A stretch of 64,000 bases of DNA, from NCBI GenBank assembly GCA_025504975.1, contig JANUWI010000018.1, positions 682,001-746,000 of the forward strand, written 5' to 3'. The notes below the pieces were generated by a model. It ran no database searches. It was given only the letters and a program-made list of their open reading frames with translations, and had not been told where the DNA came from. Of the stretch, positions 1-11,622 are shown one piece after another (position 1 is the first letter of the stretch; every line of letters starts with the position of its first letter). The position numbers and the translations under genes were made by a program. Source of the stretch: Plenodomus lindquistii (Eukaryota > Ascomycota > Dothideomycetes > Pleosporales > Leptosphaeriaceae).

Positions 1-548
1 TCGCACACAGCCCTATGGACGAATGGCACGCCTTCGCCACCTGTCCCTCCACCGAAGGCTCATCAGCCAGCATCCTCATTTCCGGTGCAGGAGACTGGAC
101 TCGCGCTATGATCGCCGCCCCGGCCACTAACCTCTGGATGCGCAACCCACCCGCCGTAAACTTCCTCGCTTTATCCCCGATCTTCAAGTCCCTGCTACTC
201 GTGGGCACCGGCGCGGGAATTGGCCCCGTTCTCTCGCTCCTCACTTCCCCGGCTATTCGCCGCATGCGCGAGCAAGGCAAGCTGATCAAGGTTCTGTGGA
301 CGGTGGCTGGACCCGAGCAGCCACACTGGCAGTTCGTTCAGGACATTATCCGTAGTGTGGACTCGACGCCGTCTATTCTTACTAGTCGCGGTGTGCGTCC
401 TCAGGTTGCGTTTGAGGCGGGGGAGTTGGTACGCAAGCATGAGCTCGAAGCAGTGATGGTGGTCAGCAATCCCAAGTTAACCGAGGAGGTGCTTTGTAAG
501 GTCAAGGGTATGGGTGTTCCGGCTTATGGGGCGGCGTTTGACTCTTAA
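1..548 (+). CDS. C-terminal end of a TmpA-like NAD(P)/FAD oxidoreductase (5' part outside window)
   Basis: The reading frame is open from the left edge and ends at TAA 546-548, so the start lies outside the window. The visible 180 or so residues resemble the ferredoxin-reductase-like C-terminal region of fungal TmpA-type integral membrane proteins, also found at the end of some NRPS-like adenylating enzymes. An EWHAFAT segment resembles the flavin-domain edge. AGDWT follows, then a nucleotide-binding glycine loop GTGAGIGP, then a terminal PAYGAAFDS that matches the usual PAFGA-x-DS ending. TmpA itself is tied to conidiation signalling in Aspergillus. Whether this copy is a free-standing membrane oxidoreductase or the tail of a larger enzyme cannot be told here. 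No intron is seen in this part. Confidence 0.7.
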   Translation, partial: AHSPMDEWHAFATCPSTEGSSASILISGAGDWTRAMIAAPATNLWMRNPPAVNFLALSPIFKSLLLVGTGAGIGPVLSLLTSPAIRRMREQGKLIKVLWTVAGPEQPHWQFVQDIIRSVDSTPSILTSRGVRPQVAFEAGELVRKHELEAVMVVSNPKLTEEVLCKVKGMGVPAYGAAFDS

Positions 549-1873
549 GGGTCGCAGAACCTGCCGCTCACGTCTGTTGATATGAGTGTTGGGGTTGTAC
601 GGTAGAATTGTTCAGAGGTGCGCATTGCATTTACATGGTATTGCTCAGGCGTTTTGGGAGATTTGACATTTCATGTGCATAGAAGGCGTTTTGGAGGAGT
701 ATATTGGATCTGCCGAGACGGTATTTACGTGGTTTCTACATATACAGCCACTTAGACTCGGGGATGTTGGGCTGTGCGGCTCATCTTTGTCCTCGAGGAT
801 TTTTGGTTTGGATACATACATATGGTGTGAATAACAGTGGTTCATCAATTTACTTGACATTTGCGGTGATGCTGTTCTCTCAGTCATGATATGGTTTTGA
901 TGCTTACTTTGTTTGTTGATGATTGTTTCTTGACTGTGGTTCTGGTTTGTGGGACGGCGGGAGCGGCGTGGTGTTTTCAACCATACTTACCCTTTATCGC
1001 ATGTTCTGGTGTACGTTCAATTGTCGCTAGCTTGATTGGGCTGGCCAGATCCCAGATACATACGTGCATGTGTCAGCGCCTCCTACCTCCTACTTCCGAT
1101 TGCCTCCTCAACTCCACATGGATTAATCTCATGGGAATTCGGCGTCTAGCTGACATAGAGGACCTGGTCGGTGGAGGCCTGACCATCTCCACCTACCGCA
1201 CTCTTAATTTTGATATGTGAGAGCCTGAGCCGTTGCTTGATTGATCTTCGAGTGTGACAAAGAAATCCGTTACGATCTGTTGGCTTGGGGCTGTAAAAAT
1301 TTCCCACGAAGTACTCACATGGTCATAATACAAAATAAAGTCACCTCAGCTTACATGCCTGTTTTTGATCACCCGATCAGCGAGCTAAACTGGCTAAGAC
1401 CAAAAGACGTTATTGGCTAAAGCAGTGACGAGCATATAAACCGAGCTGACTAGATCCTGTACGTCCATGTCGGAAGTGAGCTTGCATAGATGAAGGCAAA
1501 GACAATGTTGGTGGGGGAGGACGCAAGCGGTCAGTTATGGGAGCAGGAACTTGCAGTGTAAGTATGGTAATCTCGATGGAGCTGCCCACACTACTGGTGG
1601 ACATCCCATCCACTACGACAATGTGTTTTCGCGCGATGTCGTGTGCACCATCGCATATAGCGATCAACGCGATTGTGCGAAGCTGATGAAATGTCGCTGC
1701 GAGATCTTCGCGAGAGCTCATGTATATGTTGTGCTTGGTATATCAATATGTACAGCGCTATGACGCTCCTTTCCTCATTTCCTGATTCCCCACTTGCTTC
1801 TACTCAACCTCACCGCTTCCAGTGTATCATTCTATTGATGGGACGGCCTCTGCTTCCTCTAAGCACCAATCGT
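549..1873. other. Intergenic region, no supported gene
   Basis: About 1.3 kb between the convergent ends of the TmpA-like gene (+) and the cytochrome b5 reductase gene (-). It is T-rich just after 548, as expected for 3' flank. The open frames here are short, lack family resemblance and carry no plausible splice structure. Confidence 0.5.
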
Positions 1874-2934
1874 CTAGAAGCAGAAGACCTGATCCTGGAG
1901 CTTGCTGACCGCATTCGCCTTCTCGAACCCCAGAGCCTCGGTAGCACCCTTCATCGCCTTGACCATAGGTGGTGGTCCACAGATGAGAATCTTAACATCG
2001 CTTGCTGGCGCAGGAAGCTTCTCGCTGATAAGATCCTGAGTGACGAATCCAGTAGCACCAGTCCATCCTGTCGGCGGGTTGTTCAACACATAGTGCACCC
2101 TGAACTTGTCGTCCTTGGCAGCGAGCGAATCAAGCTCGTCCTTGAGCAAGATATCCTCAGGGTTGACATTTGCGAACAGGAGATCTACTTCTGTGCGGTC
2201 GCCAGATGCACGGCCACGGATGATAGCCTTGATGACCTGCAGCATGGGTGTGATGCCAGTGCCACCTGCGATCATACCGAAGTGCCTGACCATGTTCGGT
2301 GTGTATACCATTGCGCCCTTGGGTCCGCGAACCTTCATGTTATCACCGATCTTAAGGTTTGCAACGTATTTGGAGATGTTGCCGGTGGGGTAAGACTTGA
2401 TGAGGAGATCAAAGTGGCCCTTGTCGTGATCGGACGAGGTTGGGGTGTAGGATCGCATGACGGGCTTACCATCGATGTGAGCTTCAAGGGAGATGTGTTG
2501 GCCGATTGGGAGGCCGAGGACGTCGGTGGGTTTAGGTAGAGCGAAGCGATAGCTGTGCATGTCAGTAACGCAGGGGTGGGTGGGCACTATTGGGAAGACT
2601 CACATGGCGGTGTTGTGGGAGAGGACGGTCTTCTCCTGGAGAGGGAAATTCCGGAACTCGGTCTTTGAGAGAACCTTGTCATCCTCGACTGATTTTGCAG
2701 AGTTCGACGCAGCCTTGGATGGTACAGGCACCTTGACGCTTTGGGTTCCTGGGACCGTTAGCTTGAATGACATTGCCGACATGCATTGTAGGACATGCCA
2801 TTGCCGCCACCAAAGAAGATGTAACCGCCAACAATCGCCGCAATTGCAATAGCAAAGGGCAGCAAATCCCTATGCCTTCATCAGTAAGAGCATTGTGTGT
2901 CCTCCATGACATTGACTCACGATGCTGAAACCAT
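1874..2934 (-). CDS. CBR1: NADH-cytochrome b5 reductase (microsomal, N-terminally anchored)
   Basis: Transfers electrons from NADH through FAD to cytochrome b5, feeding fatty-acid desaturation and sterol synthesis at the ER. I infer four exons on the minus strand: 2921-2934, 2799-2869, 2604-2748 and 1874-2552, encoding about 302 residues. The first exon holds only 14 nt (M-V-S-A plus two bases). Exon 2 encodes a hydrophobic anchor (FAIAIAAIVGGYIFF). Then come KTxxSHNTAIYRF at the start of the reductase domain, the FAD-binding RSYTP, GPKG, the NADH-binding GGTGITPM and ICGPPPM near the C terminus. Introns 1 and 3 are ordinary GT-AG (51 nt each). Intron 2 (2749-2798, 50 nt) appears to start with GC (GCATGT) and has a CTAAC branch site 8 nt before its CAG end. 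Only that joint keeps the frame between the anchor and the GTQSVKVPVP stretch. Product call is secure; symbol by family. Confidence 0.92.
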
Positions 2935-4310
2935 GATATGGTGCGTCTAGCTTGTCCCACCACGCGTTCAATGCACTATGAGATGTAAGAGGCTTGTCAA
3001 GAAGAATCTCAAGCACGCTGGGAGGCGACGGAGTCGAGAGCGTGGGGTAGCTGACACTCGGCGGTGAACTCACCCTTCGCAGCAACTTCGGCGTTCAAAC
3101 GTTGCGAGCGATCCGGCGACGTGTGCGGGCGTTGCACGATTGGCTGGATGCCGGGCTTGGCAGGGTCCGATGATGCGGGGATTGGGAGCAGACCGCGTGC
3201 AAGCTGTATCTTGAATCGAGAAGAGCAATGAATTCCAGAATGCTGGTATGTTCTGCAGCAAAGACAGATGTTCAAATCTGTACAGCTGACTGCTGTTGTC
3301 GACGTGACTTTACCTGGGCTTGAAGACACTTTTAGTCTGCGTCGGACGATGAAGCGATTATGCACGGACCGAGTGGGCAGATTCGGAAAGCAAGTCCTGA
3401 ATTTTCGGCGGGGCTGTTCTGCTCTGCTTCCTTCGAGATTATCGCGTCAAGTTTCTGATTACAACCTCACCTGGATGTCACCAGGACTACCAAACCTCTA
3501 CTGCTAGCCATTGAAGACCTCTCTAGTCTGCGATGATGGCTTGGAGGATGAGCTGCCAACTGTCACTACCAGCATTGGCTGTGATGTCCAGGGCTTTCAT
3601 CTGAGCTTCTGAGCTTCTGAGCTTCTATGCTTGCAAAAGAGCAACATAGATGCCTGACTTGACAAGGTCTTACTCACTTACTGAGAAAATCTCTCGCGCA
3701 TGTTCGCGATGAAGCAGAGCACCAGGAGATCACCTGACAACGATATAAAGACCACCTGCACCCCGCAACTAAATATTGTCCAGACCACGTCACCATGTCT
3801 AGCCAACATTGTACTTGCGGAATATCAACCTATTCCCATCTTTCACAAAAACGCTCCTCTTGTTATACACACTTGGGGCGGTAGATTGAGATGGCACATT
3901 CAAGTGCACAGTGAAATCTTACAAAGTCTACCATACTCTTACTTAAAGAACACAAACGTCAAGTCTGTGAAGCAGGATGGAGAAGACACGTAGATTTCTG
4001 AGCAACCGAACACATCCATCATCACGTGTAGTCTACAACGAATATTGCGCCAATTATGTGGATCCTTTGACGTGTCATAATGGGTGTTCGTAGGACTAGG
4101 GACTAGATGAAAACGAGATCCTCATTATTATTTCATACACTTGTATCCGGTATACAACACCAAAGTGACGTCGGCTTGCATCGAGTATACCAGACCGTGC
4201 CACTCTACTTCAGAGATGAGACTCGATTAGCCCTACATCGGTACGTACCTTGAATAGCCTCGTGCTAGATTTACTCACTCCTAGCCGTTGATCACGCTCT
4301 ATCATACACA
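2935..4310. other. Intergenic region between CBR1 and the GH128 gene
   Basis: Divergent spacer of 1.4 kb between CBR1 (-) and the GH128 gene (+), so it should hold both promoters. A short direct repeat of GAGCTTCT (three copies) lies at about 3601-3627. A minus-strand frame at 3009-3365 is open but has low-complexity content and no family match, so I treat it as CBR1 leader sequence. No other gene is supported. Confidence 0.45.
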
Positions 4311-5162
4311 ATGTCGAAACGCCCCCCTCCACCCCCTCCCAAGAAACCATCTCATCTTTCCTCAGTCGCCTTTCCGGCGCAACGCCCTAAGGCACCGACA
4401 CCAGCGAAACGCGGTCTAGGCTGGCCTTGGGACTACGCCGCCGAGCGCTTCTCCCTCTACCCTCCATCAGCTCCAATATCATGGCTCTTCAACTGGGAAC
4501 TCTGGCGTCCACCCGGTATACCTCAACACATTGAATGGGTGCCATGTATCCGTACTGCCGCGGAGATTGGTGATCTCGTTCCCTTCCTCACCGACATTAC
4601 CATGCACCAAGGCGTCAAAGTAACAGCGTTACTGGGATTCAATGAGCCTGAGGTCCCCTCCCAGGCAAACCTCGGTGTCGGAAACGCAGTTCGGCTTTGG
4701 AAGAACAACGTGCTCCCCGCGAAACAAAGGTTCAACGTGCGTTTAGGCAGCCCAGGAATGAGCAGCGATATATCTAAATCGAAGTCGTGGCTAAACTCGT
4801 TTCTGCACCATCTCGGCAACGATCATGGTATCGACTTCCTAGTGCTGCACTGGTACGGCGTTGATTTTGCAGACCTCAGGTCTTTTCTAGAGGATATGCA
4901 TAGCACGTACAACCTGCCCATTTGGTTGAATGAGTTTGCGTGCAGTACGATGGGCGGTGACGAGGTCAGCAAGGAGGATGTTGAGGCGTTTTTGAAAGAG
5001 GCGGTGGAGTGGTTGGAGGGGTGTGAGTGGGTAGAGCGGTATGCGTATTTTGGGCATGGGCAGAGAGGGACGGTGGGGGATTGGGTTGGGAGGGAGAATG
5101 GGTTTTGTGAGGGCAAGGAGGACAGGTTGACGGAGGTGGGGAAGCTGTATTTGGAGTTGTGA
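4311..5162 (+). CDS. GH128-type beta-glucanase-like protein (Asl1 family, intracellular form)
   Basis: A single-exon gene of 283 residues. The fold family (glycosyl hydrolase catalytic core, GH128) acts on beta-1,3-glucan and includes fission yeast Asl1. After a proline-rich start (SKRPPPPPPKK) the barrel begins at GLGWPWD near residue 35. The proposed acid/base Glu lies in GFNEPE (E112) and the proposed nucleophile Glu in LNEFAC (E208); HWYG near residue 182 is also conserved. Length matches the catalytic core alone. There is no signal peptide, CBM or GPI tail, unlike secreted Asl1-type proteins, so the product is probably cytosolic or non-classically exported. The ATG follows a short pyrimidine/adenine leader (ATACACA ATG). 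Confidence 0.85.
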   Translation: MSKRPPPPPPKKPSHLSSVAFPAQRPKAPTPAKRGLGWPWDYAAERFSLYPPSAPISWLFNWELWRPPGIPQHIEWVPCIRTAAEIGDLVPFLTDITMHQGVKVTALLGFNEPEVPSQANLGVGNAVRLWKNNVLPAKQRFNVRLGSPGMSSDISKSKSWLNSFLHHLGNDHGIDFLVLHWYGVDFADLRSFLEDMHSTYNLPIWLNEFACSTMGGDEVSKEDVEAFLKEAVEWLEGCEWVERYAYFGHGQRGTVGDWVGRENGFCEGKEDRLTEVGKLYLEL

Positions 5163-6678
5163 AGAGGGGAGGGAGCAATCAATGGCTGTGGAGTTGTCAG
5201 GGAAAGACAGCACTGGATTTGGCGTTGCGGTCCAGGTGTCACGTTGAACTCTACTCAGGTGTATTTCACAGACGGACGGGAAGCGCGTGTATCATAGAGT
5301 TGACTCGCACCATGCAGTCGAGGGCACCCAGGATTCGTATGAGCTGAGAAATTACCATCAGACCGAAGAGGACGGATACATGAGCATCTTCATGTGCTGT
5401 TATCGTGATGCAGAACAAGCACGTAGATGGACATGTTTTCTGTGTAGCACGGGCACTGCATGTCTCAACGCCTTGAGCTTACCGCGGGTATCGTGTTTCA
5501 CAACCGCGGCCAGATGGGAACCAGGGTCTGCGTAAGGCAATGTCGTGCACGATAGAGACACGATGCAATTGGCACATGACAAGCTGCTACACCTACATGC
5601 ACAAAGAATGTGGGCTGTTGGACTAGACAAGAGCTACATGGCTGCGTTGTCCACGGTCTCTCGTATGCAAGAGGTTGGTTGTGGTTGTCCCAGCTACTGT
5701 GTACTAGCGCGACACAGTTTGCGGTAGCGCCAATACCAATTCGGGCGGCGGCTAGGAATAGTAACAGGCGACGAACACGCGGCCAGACAGGCCCAAGGCA
5801 AAAAGCGCGGGACGAGCTACACCTACTGCGACAGAAATGGCCGACATGTTCTGGGGCGGCCTGGACGTGCAGTAGGGGCCCGCGAATTGAGCAGACATTG
5901 GAAGGAAGCGAGGCAATAGAGTACAGTCTGGGTTGCTGATATGCGAGATTATATCTGGGGACAGCGGTGTTGGAATTGGCCATGGGTGCGGATCTCAACA
6001 TGGGGGGATGCAGGCTCCCGCTAGGTGTTGGTGCCAAGGGATGGGATGGGATGGCTGCTGGCCGTGCATGTCAACAAAGGAAAAGGCACTGAACTGATGC
6101 ATGTGGTGGTTGTATGTACGACGTACTGTGTGTAGGCCCAAGTCATGGGGGGATGCCTTGTATGTAATCCATTCACGAGCCTATGTACGCAACGACGGCA
6201 GCTCGGGCAGTCAACGACGTCAAAGCGCAAAACCTGGCACGTTGTTATCTGACGATCCAATCTGCGCTGCCTTGTTGAGAGGCTGCTTTCTGGGCGGAGA
6301 AACGTCATGCCAGCCACTTCGGGGGGCCGTCTCTTCCTGTCGCACCAACCCTTCGACGCCCCCCCCCCAGTCTTCACCAACCAGCAACCAGCCTTCGGCA
6401 AACCTCGTCCCTACGCCTGTTTCGGGCTCTGCACGCCTCCTGCACCCATTCACCCCTTCACCCCTTCACCCCTTCACACCACATTTGCCCGTCCGTCTCT
6501 CGTTCTTCTCTTGTGCTGCGTTGGAGTATAGCCGATCCATAATAGTCGGCCGCAAGATCCGTACGCAGCGCGGCGCGCCGCCAACCATCCCGGCTGCTTC
6601 CACACAGCTCGCCCGCCCTTCGTTCTTGCCCGTCCGCAGCCTGTCCTGCGAGACTCGAATTCCGCACACCGTCTCGCC
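5163..6678. other. 5' region of the GH17 gene, no supported gene
   Basis: 1.5 kb upstream of the membrane GH17 gene. The last 400 nt are C/T-rich, typical of a fungal promoter and leader, with a three-copy CACCCCTT repeat at about 6450-6477. Frames that look long in this segment overlap in several registers and have low-complexity Ser/Pro/Thr composition, so they are not called. Confidence 0.5.
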
Positions 6679-8742
6679 ATGGCCCACCACCAGCCAAACG
6701 CCCCGTCGTGGGAGCCCACGCCCGCCGCATCGCCCGTCGACGCTGCCAACGACGACTTCCCGCCGCCGCCCCCAGCACATCGCCTGCCCGTCAACGTCAA
6801 CATGCATCCGCAGCGCCCGTACGTCGACCCCAACAACTACTCCGACTACTCGACGCCCGGCTCAGACGCTGTTGGTGACGCACATGGACACGGCCTGCCG
6901 AGCCCTGAGCGCCGCCCCATTGGTCTCCCAGAACGCAGCGAGAGCTCGACGCCCTTCAGCGACCAAAACGCCTACGAACAGCCCATGCTGCCACGGGCAA
7001 TGTACTCACAGCAGTCGTCGTACGCATCGGCCGCCCCGCTCGCCACAGGCCCTGCCGGCATGTACTCGAGTAGCAGCTCCATGCACAGCACCCCAGTGTC
7101 GCCGCCCCACCGCGTGCCCTACTCCGACACGCCCTACAACCGCTACTCGTCCTCGGCACAGAACCTCGCTCCCCAGATGGGCATGATCAACCCCAACGAG
7201 GTTGCCGACGACGACGACTGGGGCATGGGCCCGACTCCTCTTCACTCTGTATCCAACAAGCGTCGCTCGTACGTGCCATTCACAGGCGTCTCACGCGGCG
7301 CTTCACGTGGTGCTTCACGCGGTGCTTCCCGCGGCACCTCACGAGACGGAAGCAGCGCGTCGCCCGGCTCATCAATAAACAGCGGAGTCGTCGGTGCTGG
7401 CGCCGCTGCTGCCGGAGCCGCTGCTGGCACAGCTGCATACGCTGCGACAAAAGATGGAAATGGCAAGTACGACGCCGTGCCCACGGTCAATGGGAGCCAA
7501 GAACTCATGGCTGAAAAGTCGGATTGGAAGCTCGAAGATGACAAGAGAAAACGCAAAAAGGCCATGTGGATCGCCATCGCCATCATTGTCGTCATCCTGC
7601 TTGCCGCCATTCTCGGTGGTGTACTAGGTGCGATGCTCAAGGACAATGGCGGTGGTTCCGGTGATCACAACTCCAGTGCTGTGTCTGCTGGGGATGTCGC
7701 CAAGGACAACAAGGACGATCTCGGCAAGAACTCTGATGAGATCAAGAGACTGATGAACAACCCAGATCTCCACAAGGTTTTCCCTGGTATGGACTATACC
7801 CCTCTGAACGTCCAATACCCCGACTGCCTCGAGGCTCCTCCGTCGCAAAACAACATCACACGAGACATGGCTGTCATGTCGCAGTTGACCAACGCCGTGC
7901 GATTATATGGAACCGACTGCAACCAGACCCAGATGCTCATCCACGCTATCGACCGCCTGGAGATCAAAGACTCGATGAAGATCTGGCTCGGCGTATGGCT
8001 CGACAGCAACGACACCACCACAGAGCGACAAATCGCACAGACCTGGACCATTCTCGACGACTATGGCTGCGACTACTTCAAGGGTATCATAATTGGTAAC
8101 GAGGTGCTGTACCGCAAGGACCTGACCGAGACTGAACTCCTCGGCCACATCACCGACTTCCGTCAGAACATCACAGATCACAAGTGCAAGCTTCCTGTCG
8201 CCATGGCCGATCTCGGCGATAATTGGACCGCCGACATGGCCACCAAGGTTGACTATGTCATGTCCAACGTCCATCCCTTCTTCGCCGGCGTTGACGCCTC
8301 AGAAGCCGCCGCCTGGACCTGGAATTTCTGGCAAACCAAGGACGTGACTCTCACGGCGAACAACAACAAGATCAAGCAAGTCATTGCGGAAGTCGGCTGG
8401 CCATCTGGCGGTGGAACTAACTGCGGTGGCGCTGAGACATGTGTTGAAGGATCTGTCGCTGGCATCGATGAGATGAACAAGTTCATGGAAGACTGGGTCT
8501 GTCCGAGCATGAAGAACGAGACTGAGTACTTTTGGTAAGGCAATCAATACCCCTATGGACAACCCAGAATCTGTTACTGACATTATGGCAGGTTCTCAGC
8601 CTTCGACGAGCCCTGGAAAGTCCGTTTTAACACCAAGGGCCAGGAGTGGGAAGATAAGTGGGGCCTCATGGACATTGACCGCAACCTCAAGCCCGGCGTT
8701 AAGATACCTAGTTGTGACGGGCAGATGCTGCCAACGTTTTAG
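6679..8742 (+). CDS. btgC: Type II membrane glucan endo-1,3-beta-glucosidase (btgC-like, GH17)
   Basis: Hydrolyses or remodels beta-1,3-glucan at the cell surface. Two exons, 6679-8534 and 8592-8742 with a 57 nt intron, encode 668 residues. The first ~290 residues are a cytosolic Pro/Ser/Tyr-rich tail with a GASR repeat (four units near residues 205-222) and an Ala/Gly stretch. One strongly hydrophobic segment (WIAIAIIVVILLAAILGGVLG, about 295-315) follows KRKK, the orientation signal of a type II protein. The GH17 domain fills the rest. The acid/base Glu is E475 in GNEVLY, and the nucleophile is E571 in IAEVGWPSGG. The intron splits the Trp codon of EYFW; exon 2 restores FSAFDEPWK and the conserved WGLMD ending. 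Length and layout match Aspergillus btgC. N-glycosylation sequons are frequent after the TM. Confidence 0.93.
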
Positions 8743-9873
8743 TGTGCGAGCATAGTGGCAAGCTGTCACGTCTAATTTTCCAGCATTTTTGTTTCACTCA
8801 CCACAACGATACACTGCATGGCGGTACGGCGTTCTTGACATTTATTTTTCGGCATCTTCTACGGCAGCTTTGTCTGTCAATGACTGCGTACTGGATCTTT
8901 GGGGCCTAGGGGCTGTTTTGACATTTGGGAGCACGATGTGATGGTTGGGGACTTTTTGGGTGCGGGCTTCCCTCCCGTGTGCATTGCTTGTCTGATGCTC
9001 TGAGTTGAATCAGGAGGGACTTGGGATCTACGTGCGGATCTTGAGGATGCGGCAAAGGCCTATTGTATATGTACATCAGATTTGTGGAAGGGAGATATGC
9101 GCATGCAGTATGAAGAGGAGGAATTGGGAAGAGCGATCGAATGAGAGAAAGATGACTGAGATCTGAGGGCAATTGTAGATAGGACTAAGAAGCATGGCAA
9201 CGATATATATGAATGCAAAATACCAGTATATATTCAAAGTTTGAGCCCACGGTGCTCTGGCGTGACTTGTCCCGTGAACCATTATGGTAGTAGTGGCTAT
9301 AAGATTAGGCTAAGTCACCAGTGTGCTCACAGACTGTACTTCTTTCTACAGACAGAACCATGCTTGGGCCAGTCACACATGAGCGTCACGCTTTGAATCC
9401 ACTGTGGCAGGGTACAGATATGGCCACTGAATAGCAAGCAAGTGTCTCGATGTACGCCAGCTCCCATACGTTGGCTTTAGACAAAGACAAAGGATTCATA
9501 CCCGCCCTGAAGTAACACTGTGCACCTCACATACTGAATGTTGTACACGAATTTGTGAACCTCCATCCACAATAGCATTGTACAAATGGTTGGATCGCTT
9601 GTGGCCGCCTTTTGTCCGCAAAGCGGCAGCCTCTCGACTTCATTGTGAGGTGCGCCTCACACTGGCCGAGACAAAGAGCTCACACTGGCATGGTGCATTT
9701 TTGATTTCCGAAGCTTCATGGACAACAGAGCATAAGAATATCGGTCGTCAATCTGATCCATCAATCATCAAATTATACAAGTGATTCCACAGTATCTACA
9801 GCACTTGCCCCCATATCGCATAAAGTCTCTTCCGCTGACCGCCAACAACAAACATCCACCCTCTCTCATCATC
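8743..9873. other. Intergenic region, no supported gene
   Basis: 1.1 kb of 3' flank of the GH17 gene and promoter of the next gene. Open frames on either strand stay under 90 codons, with no recognisable domain or splice structure. Confidence 0.5.
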
Positions 9874-10638
9874 ATGTCAGACAACACATTCCAAACCTTC
9901 TTTGCTTCGAGCTCTTCAGGCAAAGCAAAGATCCGCTGGGGCCAACCTAGTACCGTCACCGCTACTAAGATCCATTCGAATGGCGAAGTTGTCCATATGG
10001 AGACGACATCGTCGGGGACCGTCACCGCTGATGCTACAGCAGGACCGTCCGTCAGTCCGATCACACCAATTCGACCCATCGCGCCTTTCGAGCCAATGTC
10101 ATTTTTCAAGCCTATGACATCTGACCGCCTATCCTCAACTCCTAGATCCTCGCTCCCTAAGAAGCGAACCCCCTCACGCGCTCCAGCCTGCGCCTCCCGC
10201 CGCTACAGCTCCTCCTCTTCCTCCTCCTCAACTGCCACCTCCATCCCCCGACACAAAAACACCCACCGCGTCAACAAGCCTAAGTCCTACGACCAGCGCA
10301 CAAGCTACACGCGCCTCGCCAACCCAGGCTTCTGGAGAGGCGTCTTCAACGACGGTCTTAAGATTGCTTGTCTCGGTGCCGCAGGCGTCGGCGTATTTCT
10401 CTGGCTCGCAGCTGTTTTCGAGTTTGACGAGCAGGGTAGGTCTACGGCGAAGGACCTTTCGCGGTGGGATGAGACGGTGAAGGGTCTGATGGTGTCGGTT
10501 CATAATACATTCGATCCTGTAAATGGGACGGCGGGGCGGTTGTTGGGGGATGTAGTTGAGAGCTGTGGGGAGATGGTTAATGGGGTTTGTCTTGATGGAC
10601 CACCGAGTTTAGAGGCGGGTGGGAGAATTAATTACTAG
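9874..10638 (+). CDS. Hypothetical protein with one transmembrane segment
   Basis: A single-exon frame of 254 residues. I chose the second in-frame ATG (9874, context CATCATC ATG TCA) because the 31 residues before it look like translated leader. The first ~140 residues are Ser/Thr/Pro-rich, with a basic Ser-rich stretch (RRYSSSSSSSS). The segment IACLGAAGVGVFLWLAAVF near residues 165-183 is a clear membrane helix, followed by about 70 polar residues with one Asn-glycosylation sequon (NGT) and three cysteines near the end. No family is recognised. The codon use and the helix argue for a real gene, possibly of an organelle or ER membrane, but its role is unknown. Confidence 0.65.
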   Translation: MSDNTFQTFFASSSSGKAKIRWGQPSTVTATKIHSNGEVVHMETTSSGTVTADATAGPSVSPITPIRPIAPFEPMSFFKPMTSDRLSSTPRSSLPKKRTPSRAPACASRRYSSSSSSSSTATSIPRHKNTHRVNKPKSYDQRTSYTRLANPGFWRGVFNDGLKIACLGAAGVGVFLWLAAVFEFDEQGRSTAKDLSRWDETVKGLMVSVHNTFDPVNGTAGRLLGDVVESCGEMVNGVCLDGPPSLEAGGRINY

Positions 10639-11622
10639 ATGTTGCGTTTTGAGATGATTATCGCAGTCACACGAGTTGCTAGTGGATATGATGATGGTTG
10701 TGGCAAAGGCGGATAGTTGAACGAAGAGAGGAGGAAACTAGGCGTTAGGATTGCACTTTGGTCAGACTCGATCTGAGCCGAAGTCGCCCATATAGGTAGA
10801 CGACGTAAATATGGAAAGTTCATGCGCGCTGATTTAGACATAACAGTGCAACAAACTTGTAGGACAACGAGATATCCAAGAATCGGCCGGAGTATCATTA
10901 CTTTCTACCATTCTCAATCATCGAGTATCTCAATGCATTTACCCAATAACAAGTATGACAGAAGGCAGAGCAAATAAGCACACCTATCTCTTGATCTGGG
11001 ACCGGCAAACACGTTTGACCATGAGCTTTACCACTCTTATGACTAATATTGCTACGTGAGATGACCGCGAAAAAACTGACCGTGCTCGTATGAACGGGTA
11101 AAAAAGCAGGTAGTGCTGACCTGCTTACTCGGAGTGGCTATGGTATATTCGGACCGTACGAAAAACAATACACCCAGTCGATAGCACATCGCCCTACCAA
11201 GCCATTCGATCAGTCAGTACCAAAGTGTTATCTGGAGAATCGCTCACATTCCACTTCGATGTCGCCACCAAGCGCAACTGCACAAAAGAAGCATTTTTCC
11301 AAGAACTACCAAAATTGTAGTTGAATGGTCTAAGGAGGTATATTACATTCTGAGATGGAAATTACAGACTACTTCGGCAATGAAGACGGGCCGCAAGATG
11401 ATCAGCATTACCATAGGATACGCAGTACATGATTGCGTGAAATGTCCGAACTCACGCTACATAAAAAGGAGCGCGTGGGAAGGCAGTTCTACCTAATAGC
11501 CCCTATATTTGCCGTATTCTATAAGCCCACGAGGTCCCTCTCTCCTTCTGCTGTTTTCAAGCTCGAGCATACAACCACCACCACACTCGTTATCATCAAC
11601 ACCGATCCAATCTAGCCTCAAA
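10639..11622. other. Intergenic region upstream of a secreted-protein gene
   Basis: About 1 kb without a supported gene. A minus-strand frame at 10635-10898 is open but has no start context or family. The last 100 nt show a TATATT element near 11505 and the C/A-rich leader typical just before a highly expressed fungal secreted gene. Confidence 0.45.

Noticed and set aside
6101..7186. 361-codon plus-strand frame overlapping the start of the GH17 gene
   Set aside because: Low-complexity Thr/Pro/Arg shadow frame across promoter and coding sequence; the GH17 frame has clear domain evidence.
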